Shown here: positions 8,928 through 17,712 of the stretch, piece by piece
Position numbering within the stretch: position 1 is the stretch's first letter
How the letters are laid out: each line of letters opens with the position of its first letter
Source: Roseovarius carneus
GTDB lineage: Bacteria > Pseudomonadota > Alphaproteobacteria > Rhodobacterales > Rhodobacteraceae
Assembly (NCBI RefSeq): GCF_020141465.1
Contig: NZ_JAHSPD010000001.1
Span: 896,501-960,500, forward strand
Length of the DNA: 64,000 nt
Reading direction: 5' to 3'
The notes under the pieces: model-generated
Seen by the model: only the letters and a program-made list of their open reading frames with translations
The model's database searches: none
Told to the model about the DNA's origin: nothing
Position numbers and translations under genes: made by a program

Positions 8928-9749
8928 ATGACCACACCCGCCCCCCTCACCGACCGAGGCGCACTTGCCCGGCACCGCGACCGCGCGGCGGCAAAGCCCG
9001 CCCTGTTCCTGCACGAGGCTGGCGTGGAAGAGGTGCAGGATCGCCTCGCCATGGTTAACAAATCCTTTACAGCGCCGGTGATTGTCACCGGGTGGCCCGA
9101 CCCTTGGGCCCAGGCCTTCCCCGAGGCGCAGATCATCGCGGATGACGAGACCCTCGCACTGGAGCCCGCGTCGTATGATCTGATCATCCACGCCCTCGCG
9201 CTCCATTGGGCCAATGACCCGGTGGGCCAACTCATCCAGATGCGCCGCGCCCTGCGCCCCGATGGGCTGATGCTGACCGTGCTTCTGGGCGGCACCACGC
9301 TGAATGAACTGCGCAGCGTGCTCGCACAGGCCGAGACGGAGGTGACCGGGGGTCTCTCGCCGCGCGTGGCACCGATGGGAGAGCTGCGCGATATGGGCGG
9401 GCTCTTGCAGCGCGCGGGCTTTGCCCTGCCGGTGGCCGATAGCGTGGCTCTGCGCGCCTCCTACGCCGATCTGCCCGCGTTGATGCATGATTTGCGTGCG
9501 ATGGGCGAGACAAACGCGATGACCGCCCGGCCCCGCCATATGACCCGCAGAGCGATCTTCACCCGCGCCGCCAAACTCTACGCCGCGTATTTCGCAGATA
9601 GCGAGGCGCGTCTGATCGCCACATATGACATGATCGTCCTCACCGGCTGGGCCCCCGATGAAACACAGCAAAAACCGCTGCGCCCCGGCTCTGCCAGCGC
9701 CCGTCTGGCCGAGGCCTTAGGCACCAGGGAGACGCCACTTGAGGATTGA
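8928..9749 (+). CDS. SAM-dependent methyltransferase, BioC/NDUFAF5-like
   Basis: 273 residues. The N-terminal LARHRDRAAAKPALFLHEAGVEEVQDRLAMVNKSF region, ALHWANDPVGQLIQMRRALRPDG, and a C-terminal YPDLPALM-like segment (ASYADLPALMHDLRAMGETNA) resemble the NDUFAF5/BioC class. A complete GxGxG SAM motif is not obvious, as is common in this group. It is divergent from comF and 36 bases before hemH. The substrate is unknown. Confidence 0.75.
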   Translation: MTTPAPLTDRGALARHRDRAAAKPALFLHEAGVEEVQDRLAMVNKSFTAPVIVTGWPDPWAQAFPEAQIIADDETLALEPASYDLIIHALALHWANDPVGQLIQMRRALRPDGLMLTVLLGGTTLNELRSVLAQAETEVTGGLSPRVAPMGELRDMGGLLQRAGFALPVADSVALRASYADLPALMHDLRAMGETNAMTARPRHMTRRAIFTRAAKLYAAYFADSEARLIATYDMIVLTGWAPDETQQKPLRPGSASARLAEALGTRETPLED

Positions 9750-9785
9750 CCTCAGCTATTTTCCCCCTATTTCGGTGGCGGTGAG

Positions 9786-10871
9786 ATGACAGGAGCTGAC
9801 CCTAACATGCTGGACACGACCAAAATCGCGACCTGCCCGGTGCACGCGCCCGCCGATCACCCCCCGGTGCCTGCGGCCAAGACGGGAATTCTTTTGGCCA
9901 ATCTGGGCACGCCGGACAATTACGATTACTGGTCCATGCGCCGTTATCTCAGCGAGTTTCTATCGGACCGCCGCGTCATCGATTACTCCCCATGGAAATG
10001 GCAGCCGCTCTTGCAGCTGATCATCCTCAGCAAGCGCCCCTTCACCAGTGGTGCGGCCTATAAATCCATCTGGAACGAGGAGCAGGGTGAGAGCCCGCTG
10101 ATGACCATCACCCGCGATCAGACAGCGGCCATCGCGGCCAAGCTGCACGGCGATCTGGGCGACGGGATCATGGTGGATTTCTGCATGCGCTACGGCAATC
10201 CGTCGACCAAATCCAAGGTTCGCGAGATGACCGAGGCTGGCTGCACACGCATCCTCTTCTTCCCGCTCTATCCACATTACGCAGGCGCTACCTCAGGCAC
10301 CGCCAATGACCAGTTTTTCCGCGCGCTGATGGAAGAAACCCGCCAGCCCGCCGCCCGCACGGTTGAGCCTTACTTCGAGAATGAGCTCTATATCGAGGCG
10401 CTCGCAAAATCGGTGGAGGAGGCTTATGCTGCCGCCGAGGAAGAGCCGGAAATGCTTGTCGTATCCTATCACGGCATGCCCAAGCGCTATTTGATGCAGG
10501 GCGATCCCTATCATTGCCAATGCCAGAAAACGACGCGCCTGCTGCGCGAAAAACTGGGATGGAGCGAGGATCGAATCACGACCACGTTCCAATCGGTCTT
10601 TGGGCCCGAGGAATGGCTGAAACCTTATACCGTGGAAGAAGTGGCCCGGCTTGCTGAAGAAGACGGCAAAAAACGCATTGCCGTGATCGCGCCTGCATTT
10701 TCCGCCGATTGCATTGAGACGCTCGAAGAGATCAACGAAGAGATCAAGGAAGCCTTTGAAGAGGCTGGCGGCGAACACTTCACGTATATCCCCTGCCTCA
10801 ACGACAATGACGCGCATGTGCAAGCGCTGGGCGAGATCATCAAATCAAACCTGAAGGGCTGGGTGCGCTAA
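9786..10871 (+). CDS. hemH: Ferrochelatase
   Basis: 361 residues. ILLANLGTPDNYDYWSMRRYLSEFLSD is the family N-terminus; FFPLYPHYAGATSGT carries the metal-binding His; VSYHGMPKRYL and GDPYHCQCQKTTRLL follow. The enzyme inserts Fe(II) into protoporphyrin IX, the last step of heme synthesis. The ATG at 9807 is an alternative start with AGGAG 11 bases upstream. A hairpin terminator follows 51 bases after the stop. hemJ, the preceding step, is elsewhere in this window. Confidence 0.95.
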   Translation: MTGADPNMLDTTKIATCPVHAPADHPPVPAAKTGILLANLGTPDNYDYWSMRRYLSEFLSDRRVIDYSPWKWQPLLQLIILSKRPFTSGAAYKSIWNEEQGESPLMTITRDQTAAIAAKLHGDLGDGIMVDFCMRYGNPSTKSKVREMTEAGCTRILFFPLYPHYAGATSGTANDQFFRALMEETRQPAARTVEPYFENELYIEALAKSVEEAYAAAEEEPEMLVVSYHGMPKRYLMQGDPYHCQCQKTTRLLREKLGWSEDRITTTFQSVFGPEEWLKPYTVEEVARLAEEDGKKRIAVIAPAFSADCIETLEEINEEIKEAFEEAGGEHFTYIPCLNDNDAHVQALGEIIKSNLKGWVR

Positions 10872-10921
10872 ATCATTCCGCGCAATGCAGCGGTTGCAGA
10901 AGAAGACCGGACAAAAAGAAA

Positions 10922-10951
10922 AAGGCGGTGACCGAAGTCACCGCCTTTTCC
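10922..10951. terminator. Bidirectional rho-independent terminator
   Basis: An 11-base perfect stem AAGGCGGTGAC/GTCACCGCCTT encloses the tetraloop CGAA. It has an A-rich run on its left and a short T-run on its right, so it can end transcription both of hemH (plus) and of the small gene on the minus strand. Confidence 0.8.
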
Positions 10952-10973
10952 ATGTCGATAGTGAAGTGCCGAA

Positions 10974-11162
10974 TTAGTCAGCAGCAACCACAGCAGCGAC
11001 GATCGCGAGCAGCACCAGGGGAATCCAGATGCCTGCAGCGGACGAGCTTGCCGAAGTTTCTTCAACGATGACGGGCGCTTCCATAATGGGCTCTTCCATT
11101 GTGCCGGCGAAACCGGTCGAAGCAGCAGCCGACAGAGCAGCAGCGAGAACGAGTTTTTTCAT
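10974..11162 (-). CDS. Small exported/membrane protein of unknown function
   Basis: 62 residues from an ATG preceded by GGAGGATACT. Residues 1-20 (MKKLVLAAALSAAASTGFAG) form a signal peptide with an AxA-like end, followed by an acidic Pro/Glu/Val stretch. Residues 44-60 (GIWIPLVLLAIVAAVVA) form a C-terminal membrane segment. Not recognised as a named family. It is probably an inner-membrane protein with a short periplasmic part. It shares the terminator with hemH. Confidence 0.65.
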   Translation of the reverse strand: MKKLVLAAALSAAASTGFAGTMEEPIMEAPVIVEETSASSSAAGIWIPLVLLAIVAAVVAAD

Positions 11163-11306
11163 AGTATCCTCCAGAAATTGGCTTGGCCACGCAGTGCGCA
11201 GCATCAAGCACCCAAGACTTAACCTCGTGATGGTTTTCTAACCAGCTATCCAAGGCGATTGCAAACGCAACTTGACTCTGTGACTCAATAAAACGCTCGA
11301 TTTTCG

Positions 11307-11909
11307 TCAAATTAGCAACACCTGAGTGCCCACATTCGCCATTCCGAACAATTCGGCGATGTGTTCATTGTAAAGACCGATGCACCCGTTGGACGAGCGG
11401 CGGCCAATCTTGCGCGTATCATGCGTGCCGTGAATCCGGTAATAGGTCCAGCTTAGGTAAAGCGCGTGCGTCCCCAATGGGTTATCCGGTCCGGGCCCAA
11501 CAAAGGGCGGCCAATCTGGGTTGCGCTCAAGCATGGAGGGTGTGGGCCGCCAGCTTGGCCCCTCGACCTTGCGCACCACGGACGTACGGCCACGACGGGT
11601 CAGATCCTCGCTCAGAGGAACGCTGGAGGGGTAAAGTTTATAGGTGCCGCCATCCGCGCTCCAATAATGCAGGGCACGCGAATCGATATCGACCAGAACT
11701 GCCCCATTGTTCAGATTTGGGAAATAGGGCCGCCAATCGAGTGACCGGAAACTGGAGATGTTGCGCCGCACGGTCTCCGTCACGTCGCGTTCAATCTCAA
11801 CGGTCTCGCTGGCGTCCATTTCCTGAGCAATCGCAGGCGCGCCCAGCGCCGCAGCTGTGCCCGCGACAAATGCGCGGCGCGTCAAAATGGTGGAATTCTT
11901 CAAAGTCAT
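11307..11909 (-). CDS. L,D-transpeptidase (YkuD) with Tat-type signal
   Basis: About 200 residues from the ATG preceded by AGGAGG. LTRRAFVAGTAAALGAPAIAQ is a twin-arginine signal (RR at 11-12). The YkuD catalytic region reads YYRIHGTHDTRKIGRRSSNGCIGL, with the His and the SxGC cysteine. Such enzymes cross-link peptidoglycan through 3-3 bonds or attach proteins to it in the periplasm. A longer open frame upstream has no family support. A second L,D-transpeptidase lies at 12659-13165. Confidence 0.88.
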   Translation of the reverse strand: MTLKNSTILTRRAFVAGTAAALGAPAIAQEMDASETVEIERDVTETVRRNISSFRSLDWRPYFPNLNNGAVLVDIDSRALHYWSADGGTYKLYPSSVPLSEDLTRRGRTSVVRKVEGPSWRPTPSMLERNPDWPPFVGPGPDNPLGTHALYLSWTYYRIHGTHDTRKIGRRSSNGCIGLYNEHIAELFGMANVGTQVLLI

Positions 11910-12084
11910 GACAACCTCCTCAGCCTTCAAAACAACCCTTGTCGCGCAAAAATATATGGCGCGAAAGTCGCAGTCACAATTCAAACCAGCATGCTTCGGC
12001 CAAGTTCCAAGCAAGTGGGTTTGAAACACCACGCAGACCACTATACAGCATTTCGAAACAATTAGTTTGGGTAGGTTACCTCAC

Positions 12085-12603
12085 ATGTCGCGCATTTCAG
12101 CTCTTTTCATGACGGCTTTTCTGGTGCTCGGCGCTTGCGCGGCCCCACCGCCGCCGCCTCCACAGCTTGGTGCCGACGGCAAACCCTTGCCCAAAGTCTA
12201 TCGTATCCGCGCAGGCGACACTGGCCAGATCCAATTCCGCATGCTCGATTCGGTGAATTCCCTGCGCACCGCCGCTGGCCGCTCCGAAGTGCAGCTCAAC
12301 GCACAACTCAACGCTGCCGCCGCTACCCATGCGCGCGATATGTCCGTGCAGAACCGGCCTTGGCATTTCGGCTCGGACGGATCATCGCCAATCGACCGGG
12401 TCCGCCGGGTTGGATATTCGGGCAACCTTGTGGGCGAGACAATCTCGGAAACCTATGAGACCGAGCTTGAAACCCTCGCCGCGTGGATGGCAGAGCCCTC
12501 CACCCGCACCGTTATCCTCTCGCCGGACGCCCGCAACATGGGATTTTCATGGACCCAGGAAGATAACGGAAAAATCTGGTGGACGTTGGTGATGGGCGAC
12601 TGA
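12085..12603 (+). CDS. CAP/SCP-domain lipoprotein
   Basis: 172 residues. The signal peptide ends in the lipobox LGAC, then a run of prolines. The CAP domain follows: DSVNSLRTAAGRSEVQLNAQLNAAA, ATHARDMSVQNRPWHFGSDG and VGETISETYETELETLAAWM. CAP proteins are secreted and of varied function. The start is the ATG before SRISALF; an upstream TTG adds only a few codons. It lies between two L,D-transpeptidases on the other strand. Confidence 0.82.
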   Translation: MSRISALFMTAFLVLGACAAPPPPPPQLGADGKPLPKVYRIRAGDTGQIQFRMLDSVNSLRTAAGRSEVQLNAQLNAAAATHARDMSVQNRPWHFGSDGSSPIDRVRRVGYSGNLVGETISETYETELETLAAWMAEPSTRTVILSPDARNMGFSWTQEDNGKIWWTLVMGD

Positions 12604-12658
12604 GCCCAGTTTTCATAGCGACCCGCGGATTTGGGTATTTGGTGCCAAGAAAAAGCAG

Positions 12659-13165
12659 CTACGGATTGATCGTGATCTGCGTTCCATTTTTCACCATGGC
12701 GTAAATCGTCTCCATCTGACGATTCGTCACCGATATACAGCCCGCCGTCCAATCAGGGCTTTGCTTGCCGCGTGGATTATCGTTGGGCCGCCCGTGGATA
12801 AAGATATCGCCACCGGGGCTCACGCCGCGCGCCCGCGCCTGAGCAACATCCGCCTCATTGGGATAGGAAATTCCAAGCGATAGATGAAAGCTGGAATTGG
12901 GATTGCGGCGGTCGATGAAATACGTGCCTTCCGGCGTCTTGCCGTCGCCTTCTTGGGTCTTGTGCCCGAGCGCGGTGAAGCCAAGCTCAATGTCGTAATC
13001 CTTGAGGACCTTATCATGGTGCAGAAGATACATCTTCCGCGCACCCTTGTTGACGACGATCTGCGTCACCTCGGGGCCGTTATATGTCTTGAACTTTGAC
13101 CCGCAACTGGCCAGCCCGATCACCATCAACGCCGCCGCGAAAAGTTTAACCAGTCGCATACCCAT
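12659..13165 (-). CDS. L,D-transpeptidase family lipoprotein
   Basis: 168 residues. The signal peptide ends in LASC, a lipobox. The YkuD domain contains KTPEGTYFID, IFIHGRPN and SPDWTAGCISVTNRQM, with catalytic His and Cys. It resembles the short YafK/ErfK-like enzymes. Probably anchored in the envelope, acting on peptidoglycan cross-links. AGGTG lies about 8 bases before the ATG. Confidence 0.87.
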   Translation of the reverse strand: MGMRLVKLFAAALMVIGLASCGSKFKTYNGPEVTQIVVNKGARKMYLLHHDKVLKDYDIELGFTALGHKTQEGDGKTPEGTYFIDRRNPNSSFHLSLGISYPNEADVAQARARGVSPGGDIFIHGRPNDNPRGKQSPDWTAGCISVTNRQMETIYAMVKNGTQITINP

Positions 13166-13225
13166 ATAAATTCACCTGCCTGTTTTTTTCCCTTCCTAGC
13201 GCAAAAGGATCCAAAGCAGATAGCG

Positions 13226-14458
13226 CTATTTTTCGCCAGGCGCGGTCAGAGAGAACTGCCCCACCAATTCAATATGGCTGGACCAGCGGAACTGATCCAC
13301 CACCCTGAGGGCATGTAGCACGTACCCCGCGCCCAAAAGCGCGTTCGCGTCCCGCGCAAATGTCACAGGGTTGCACGACACGTATCCAATGCGCGGAACC
13401 TTTGCTTGGCAAAGCTCGGCCACCTGCGCCTCGGCCCCTGCGCGCGGCGGATCGAGCACCGCTCCATCAAACCGCGCAAGCTCATCCGGCAACAGCGGCT
13501 GGCGGAAAAGGTCACGCGCTTCCACGGTCAGCTTTTTGAGGCCCAGCGCCTGACGCCATGCGGCCTCCATCGCCTCTGTCATGGCCGCATCACCCTCAAC
13601 CGCATGGACCTGCGCATGGGCAGACAGGGGCAGCGCGAAGGTGCCGCACCCGGCAAAAAGATCAACGATGCGCGCCGCACCCGCAATGGCGGCGGTCGCA
13701 TCCGCCAAGAGCGCCGCTTCCCCCTCGGCCGTGGCCTGAAGAAATGCGCCAGGCGGCGGGATCACGCGGGCCGCACCAAAGGCCTGCGTGGGCGATTGGC
13801 GTTGCGCGACTGTCTCATCGTCCCAGCTGAGCCGTGCAAGATCATGCGCCTCAGCCAGCTGCGCCAGTATCATGCGCAAGGGGCCGTCCAACGCGCGCCC
13901 ACCGGTCACATGCACATCCAACCCACCGAAAGACACACACGCCGCCACGCTGAGCGTGCCCTTGCGGCTGGCCGCATGGAGGGCCAGCGCCTCGGCCACA
14001 GGGAGCGCGGCCATCAGATCGGGGTGCAAAAGCTCGCACCCCGGCACCTCGATCAAAACATCGGACCCTTTGGCGTGAAAGCCTGCCATCGCGCCTTTCT
14101 TGGTCCGGCGGGCCGTGAAGGTGGCGCGCCGCCGCGCCTTGGCCGGGGAGGTGGCAATGGGCAGAAAGGGCGCGTCAATGCCGTAAGCGGCGAGCGCCCC
14201 GCGCACGATCTCGACCTTCCACTCGGCCACAAACGCATCTGATGCGTGCTGAAGACTGCACCCGCCACAGGATTTGTAGTGACGACATGGCGGGCGCACG
14301 CGATCCTCAGATGGCCGCACAATCCGCATATCGTGCAAGCGCTGCCCCTCAAGCGTGCCGCTCACCTCCTCACCGGGCAGTGCGCCGGGGGCGAAGACTG
14401 GCCCCGCTGCGATCCCGTCGCCCTGATGCCCCAAGCGCTCAATCTCATAGGTGGTCAT
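13226..14458 (-). CDS. TrmA/RlmD-family 23S rRNA (uracil-5-)-methyltransferase
   Basis: 410 residues. A TRAM-like N-terminus (GHQGDGIAAGPVFAPGALPGE) is followed by the iron-sulfur cysteines CRHYKSCGGCSLQH. The SAM domain has VDLFAGCGTFALPLS, the catalytic part VLDPPRAGA and YVSCNPVTFARD with the nucleophilic Cys. It is an RNA m5U methyltransferase, but RlmD or RlmC-like target choice cannot be read from sequence. It overlaps the CCA enzyme by 4 bases. Confidence 0.9.
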   Translation of the reverse strand: MTTYEIERLGHQGDGIAAGPVFAPGALPGEEVSGTLEGQRLHDMRIVRPSEDRVRPPCRHYKSCGGCSLQHASDAFVAEWKVEIVRGALAAYGIDAPFLPIATSPAKARRRATFTARRTKKGAMAGFHAKGSDVLIEVPGCELLHPDLMAALPVAEALALHAASRKGTLSVAACVSFGGLDVHVTGGRALDGPLRMILAQLAEAHDLARLSWDDETVAQRQSPTQAFGAARVIPPPGAFLQATAEGEAALLADATAAIAGAARIVDLFAGCGTFALPLSAHAQVHAVEGDAAMTEAMEAAWRQALGLKKLTVEARDLFRQPLLPDELARFDGAVLDPPRAGAEAQVAELCQAKVPRIGYVSCNPVTFARDANALLGAGYVLHALRVVDQFRWSSHIELVGQFSLTAPGEK

Positions 14459-15606
14459 GGCCGCTCCTCAAGCAATTGGTCGCGTGTCAGGGTAAAGCCG
14501 GATGCGATCCACAGCGCCTCAAGCGCCTTGATCCGTGCGCCCAGCGCGGGACCGGTGAAAGCTGGCATCAGGTCCGCCGCGGTAATGGGAAACCGTGCTG
14601 CTGCCCCGTCAGCAATCTGTGTCGCTGCACCCTCAGGCACATCCATCTCCAGCAGGGCCGCGCGCAAGAGCACCATATCCCAAGCCACCTGCGCACCGTG
14701 GTAATAGCCAAGGGCTGCGGGGCCATCCGGCGCTTCGGCGCCCTGCCTCAGAAGCTTCAGGCGCGCCGCGTCCGTGCGGCTTAAGCGCAGGTGGTCCAGG
14801 GCATCCGCACCCCCAAGCGCCGCAAGCCGCCTGAGCGGATCAGGTGCCGCGCCAAAGCGCCCCTCCAAATGCACCAAGGGCGCCAGCGCGCGATCCTGCG
14901 CCCCCGGCAGACATTGCTGCAATACATTCGCCGCCCGCATCGCGGCCACGACGGGCGCGGGATCAGGGGCAGCCAAAAGCTTGCAAAGCTCCGCGCCAAT
15001 CCGTTCGCGCGCAATGCCTGAAAGCCCGTCGTGATGCGCCGCGCAGGCGGCCAGCCCGTCGGCGTCGATCCCCTCGGCACCGTACCATGCGCTGAACCGG
15101 AAAAACCGCAGGATGCGCAGGTAATCCTCTACGATCCGCTGCTCTGCATCCTCGATAAACCGCACGCGCCCCGCGAGCGCATCATTCAGACCACCCAGCG
15201 GATCAATCACCGCACCATCGGCCCCGGCATAAAGCGCGTTCATCGTGAAATCACGCCGCCGCGCATCCTCAGACATCTCGCGGGTGAAGGCGACGCGCGC
15301 ATGGCGGCCAAACGTTTCCTCGTCGCGGCGAAAACTGGTGACCTCATGGCCTTCGCCACCAGACACCAGCGTCAGCGTGCCATGCTCCAGCCCAGTTGGC
15401 ACCACACGCAACCCGGCCACCTTGGCCAGCGCCTGCATCTCTTCGGGGGTGGCAGGGGTGGCAAGGTCGAGATCCCCGACGGGCGCGCCACGCACAGCAT
15501 CACGCACAGCACCACCCACCAGATAAACGGGCTGTCCCGCCGCCTTGAATGCCTGAAACACAGCGGTAAGCGAGGGCGCGCTGAGCCAGTCTCCGGTGAT
15601 ATTCAC
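14455..15606 (-). CDS. cca: CCA-adding tRNA nucleotidyltransferase
   Basis: 383 residues from the GTG at 15606, which overlaps the Nudix stop (GTGA) and has AGGAGG upstream. The nucleotidyltransferase signature YLVGGAVRDAVRGAPVGDLDLAT and RRRDFTMNALYAG followed by DPLGG and IVEDYLRILRFFRF are class II CCA/poly(A) polymerase motifs. It adds CCA to tRNA 3' ends. Middle gene of the rlmD-like/cca/Nudix/hslO operon. Confidence 0.93.
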   Translation of the reverse strand: MNITGDWLSAPSLTAVFQAFKAAGQPVYLVGGAVRDAVRGAPVGDLDLATPATPEEMQALAKVAGLRVVPTGLEHGTLTLVSGGEGHEVTSFRRDEETFGRHARVAFTREMSEDARRRDFTMNALYAGADGAVIDPLGGLNDALAGRVRFIEDAEQRIVEDYLRILRFFRFSAWYGAEGIDADGLAACAAHHDGLSGIARERIGAELCKLLAAPDPAPVVAAMRAANVLQQCLPGAQDRALAPLVHLEGRFGAAPDPLRRLAALGGADALDHLRLSRTDAARLKLLRQGAEAPDGPAALGYYHGAQVAWDMVLLRAALLEMDVPEGAATQIADGAAARFPITAADLMPAFTGPALGARIKALEALWIASGFTLTRDQLLEERP

Positions 15607-16199
15607 GGCGTTCCCACCTCCTCGGCCAGCCCGCGCAAGATTCGCGCTGTGGCCCCCCAGATATAATAGGGCCCCCACGGCACCGCATAGTAAAGCCTGC
15701 GCACCCCGCGCCAGCGCCGCCCCTCGATCCGATAGGCGCTGCGCCGCAAAACATGCGCAAGGGGCACATCGAAAACCTCGGCCACCTCACCCGCCTCGGA
15801 GCGGGGCGTGAAAGGCGCGCGCACACGCGCCAGAACCGGCGTCATCAGAAAGCCGGTCACCGTTTCATGCACGGGCAATGTGCCCAGAACCTCGACATTG
15901 GCGGGATCAAGCCCGATCTCCTCATGCGCCTCGCGCAGAGCGGCCGCGATCACGTCCGCGTCGCCCTCATCCTGCTTGCCACCAGGAAAGGCGATCTGAC
16001 CGGGGTGATGCTTGAGCGCGGAAGAGCGCGTGGTAAGGATCAGCCGCGCAGGCCCATCGCAAAGGATTGGCATCAGCACGCCCGCCGGGCGCAGCTTGCG
16101 CCCCTCTGGCAACACTGTGCCGGGGTTCAGATCAAAATCCGACGAGGGGCGCATCCCAGCACCAAGGCCCGCAATCAGTCCGGCGAGGGGATCATCCAA
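15603..16199 (-). CDS. CoA pyrophosphatase, Nudix hydrolase
   Basis: 198 residues. The Nudix box GGKQDEGDADVIAAALREAHEEIGL is complete, preceded by LTTRSSALKHHPGQIAFPGG, the signature of the NudL/CoAse branch that cleaves CoA. A TTG at 16199 is preferred as start because AAGGAGG lies 6 bases upstream; this gives an 8-base overlap with hslO. An ATG at 16262 is possible but lies inside hslO. Confidence 0.87.
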   Translation of the reverse strand: MDDPLAGLIAGLGAGMRPSSDFDLNPGTVLPEGRKLRPAGVLMPILCDGPARLILTTRSSALKHHPGQIAFPGGKQDEGDADVIAAALREAHEEIGLDPANVEVLGTLPVHETVTGFLMTPVLARVRAPFTPRSEAGEVAEVFDVPLAHVLRRSAYRIEGRRWRGVRRLYYAVPWGPYYIWGATARILRGLAEEVGTP

Positions 16200-17187
16200 G
16201 CGGATCCTCCTTGCCCGCCGCCTCAAAACCGAGCGTCGCGGGGTCCAGATCGTAATGCGCACCGCAGAACTGGCAATCGGCGGTCACACGGCCCGCATCC
16301 GTCGTCATCTTCTCGATATCCTTGGCCGAATAGATCGACAGGCTCTGACGCACACGATCTTCCGAGCAGGTACAGCCAAACCGCACCGGCTGTGCCTCAA
16401 AAACGCGCGGGCCTTCCTCATGGAACAATCGGACAAGCAGGTCCGTAGGCGCGACAGATGGCCCAATCAGCTCCAGCGTATCAACGGTATCGAGCAGGAT
16501 GTTGGCGCGGCTCCAGTTCTCACCCTCTTCGCCCTCCATGATATCGCCCGCCTCTAAAAGACCGCCCTCGCCCGAGCCGCCGCCCGACGCAAAAGGCGAC
16601 GCTTTGGGCATATGCTGCAACATCACGCCGCCCGCGCGCCAATGCTCAGGCCCATCCCCCTCTGTGGAGCGCCCAAAGCTCAGCGCGAACCGCGTGGGAA
16701 GCTGCTCGGACTGGGCAAAATACGCCTCGGCGCAATCGCTCAGGCTGCTGCCCGCAATCGGTGTGATGCCTTTGTAAGGCTCCATCCCCTGCCCCTGATC
16801 GATCATGATCGCGAAATACCCCTCACCGATCTGCTCAAAGGGAGCCCCCTGCGACAGGCGGTCGGCATCAAAGCTGGCATAGGCACGGATACGGCCCGGC
16901 GCGCCCTCCTCGGACGGGCCGTAATAATCGGTCGCAATCATCCGCACAGGGCCGTTGGATTGCACCTGAAGCTGTAGTTTCCAGCGCAATTTCACCGACT
17001 GACCAATCAGAGCCGCCAAAAGCGCCATCTCGGCCACCAACGCCTCGACCTGCGGTGGGTAATCATGCTGTTTCAGGATCCCTTCCAACACACCATCAAG
17101 CCGCGCCACGCGGCCACGGATGTCGGAATTATCCAGCTGAAACGGGAGCACGGTGTCATCCCAAGCAAGGTTTTGCGCAAGTGTCAT
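16192..17187 (-). CDS. hslO: Redox-regulated chaperone Hsp33
   Basis: 331 residues from the ATG before TLAQNLAW; GAAGGAAA precedes it. The C-terminal zinc center is visible as CTCS and CQFC, the CxC...CxxC redox switch that activates Hsp33 on oxidation. The core contains IRGRVARLDGVLEGILKQHDYP and ITPIAGSSLSDCAEAYFAQSEQLPT. It protects proteins in oxidative stress. Confidence 0.94.
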   Translation of the reverse strand: MTLAQNLAWDDTVLPFQLDNSDIRGRVARLDGVLEGILKQHDYPPQVEALVAEMALLAALIGQSVKLRWKLQLQVQSNGPVRMIATDYYGPSEEGAPGRIRAYASFDADRLSQGAPFEQIGEGYFAIMIDQGQGMEPYKGITPIAGSSLSDCAEAYFAQSEQLPTRFALSFGRSTEGDGPEHWRAGGVMLQHMPKASPFASGGGSGEGGLLEAGDIMEGEEGENWSRANILLDTVDTLELIGPSVAPTDLLVRLFHEEGPRVFEAQPVRFGCTCSEDRVRQSLSIYSAKDIEKMTTDAGRVTADCQFCGAHYDLDPATLGFEAAGKEDPLG

Positions 17188-17268
17188 GGGGTTTCCTTCA
17201 GAGCCGAAAATAGGCATATCGCGGGTATATAGGCCGCTTGGGCGGTGACCGAAAGGGGGCCTCGCGCC

Positions 17269-17712
17269 ATGATCAGACGACTGGGCGATGCGCCGAAGGC
17301 CGGGATCCGCTACACGATGCGGCCCGGTGTCTATGCGATCCTGCCGCATAAGGGCGGGCTTCTGGTCACGCATCAAACAGAACCTGAACCTGAATGGCAG
17401 CTTCCGGGCGGCGGGATTGATCCGGGCGAATCGCCGCTTCAGGCCCTTCACCGCGAGGTTTTTGAGGAAACTGGTTGGCATATCGCGCGGCCCCGGCGTC
17501 TGGGCGCGTTTCGGCGCTTTGTCTATATGCCGGAATATGACCTTTGGGCCGAGAAGCTATGCATGATTTATGTAGCGCGCCCCGTTCTGCCGCACGGCCC
17601 CCCGACCGAGCCCGATCACACACCGATGGTGATGGACGTGCAGGAGGCGGCACTGATCCTTGGGAATGAGGGGGACAGGATGTTCGTCAACCAGTGGGCA
17701 GGATTGACTTAA
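17269..17712 (+). CDS. Nudix hydrolase, substrate unknown
   Basis: 147 residues from the ATG at 17269, with AAAGGGGG upstream. The Nudix box GGGIDPGESPLQALHREVFEETGW is intact. RYTMRPGVYAILPHKGGLLVTHQ precedes it and PEYDLWAEKLCMIYVARPV follows. It is divergent from hslO, and its last 26 bases overlap the end of the response-regulator phosphatase on the opposite strand. Confidence 0.85.
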   Translation: MIRRLGDAPKAGIRYTMRPGVYAILPHKGGLLVTHQTEPEPEWQLPGGGIDPGESPLQALHREVFEETGWHIARPRRLGAFRRFVYMPEYDLWAEKLCMIYVARPVLPHGPPTEPDHTPMVMDVQEAALILGNEGDRMFVNQWAGLT

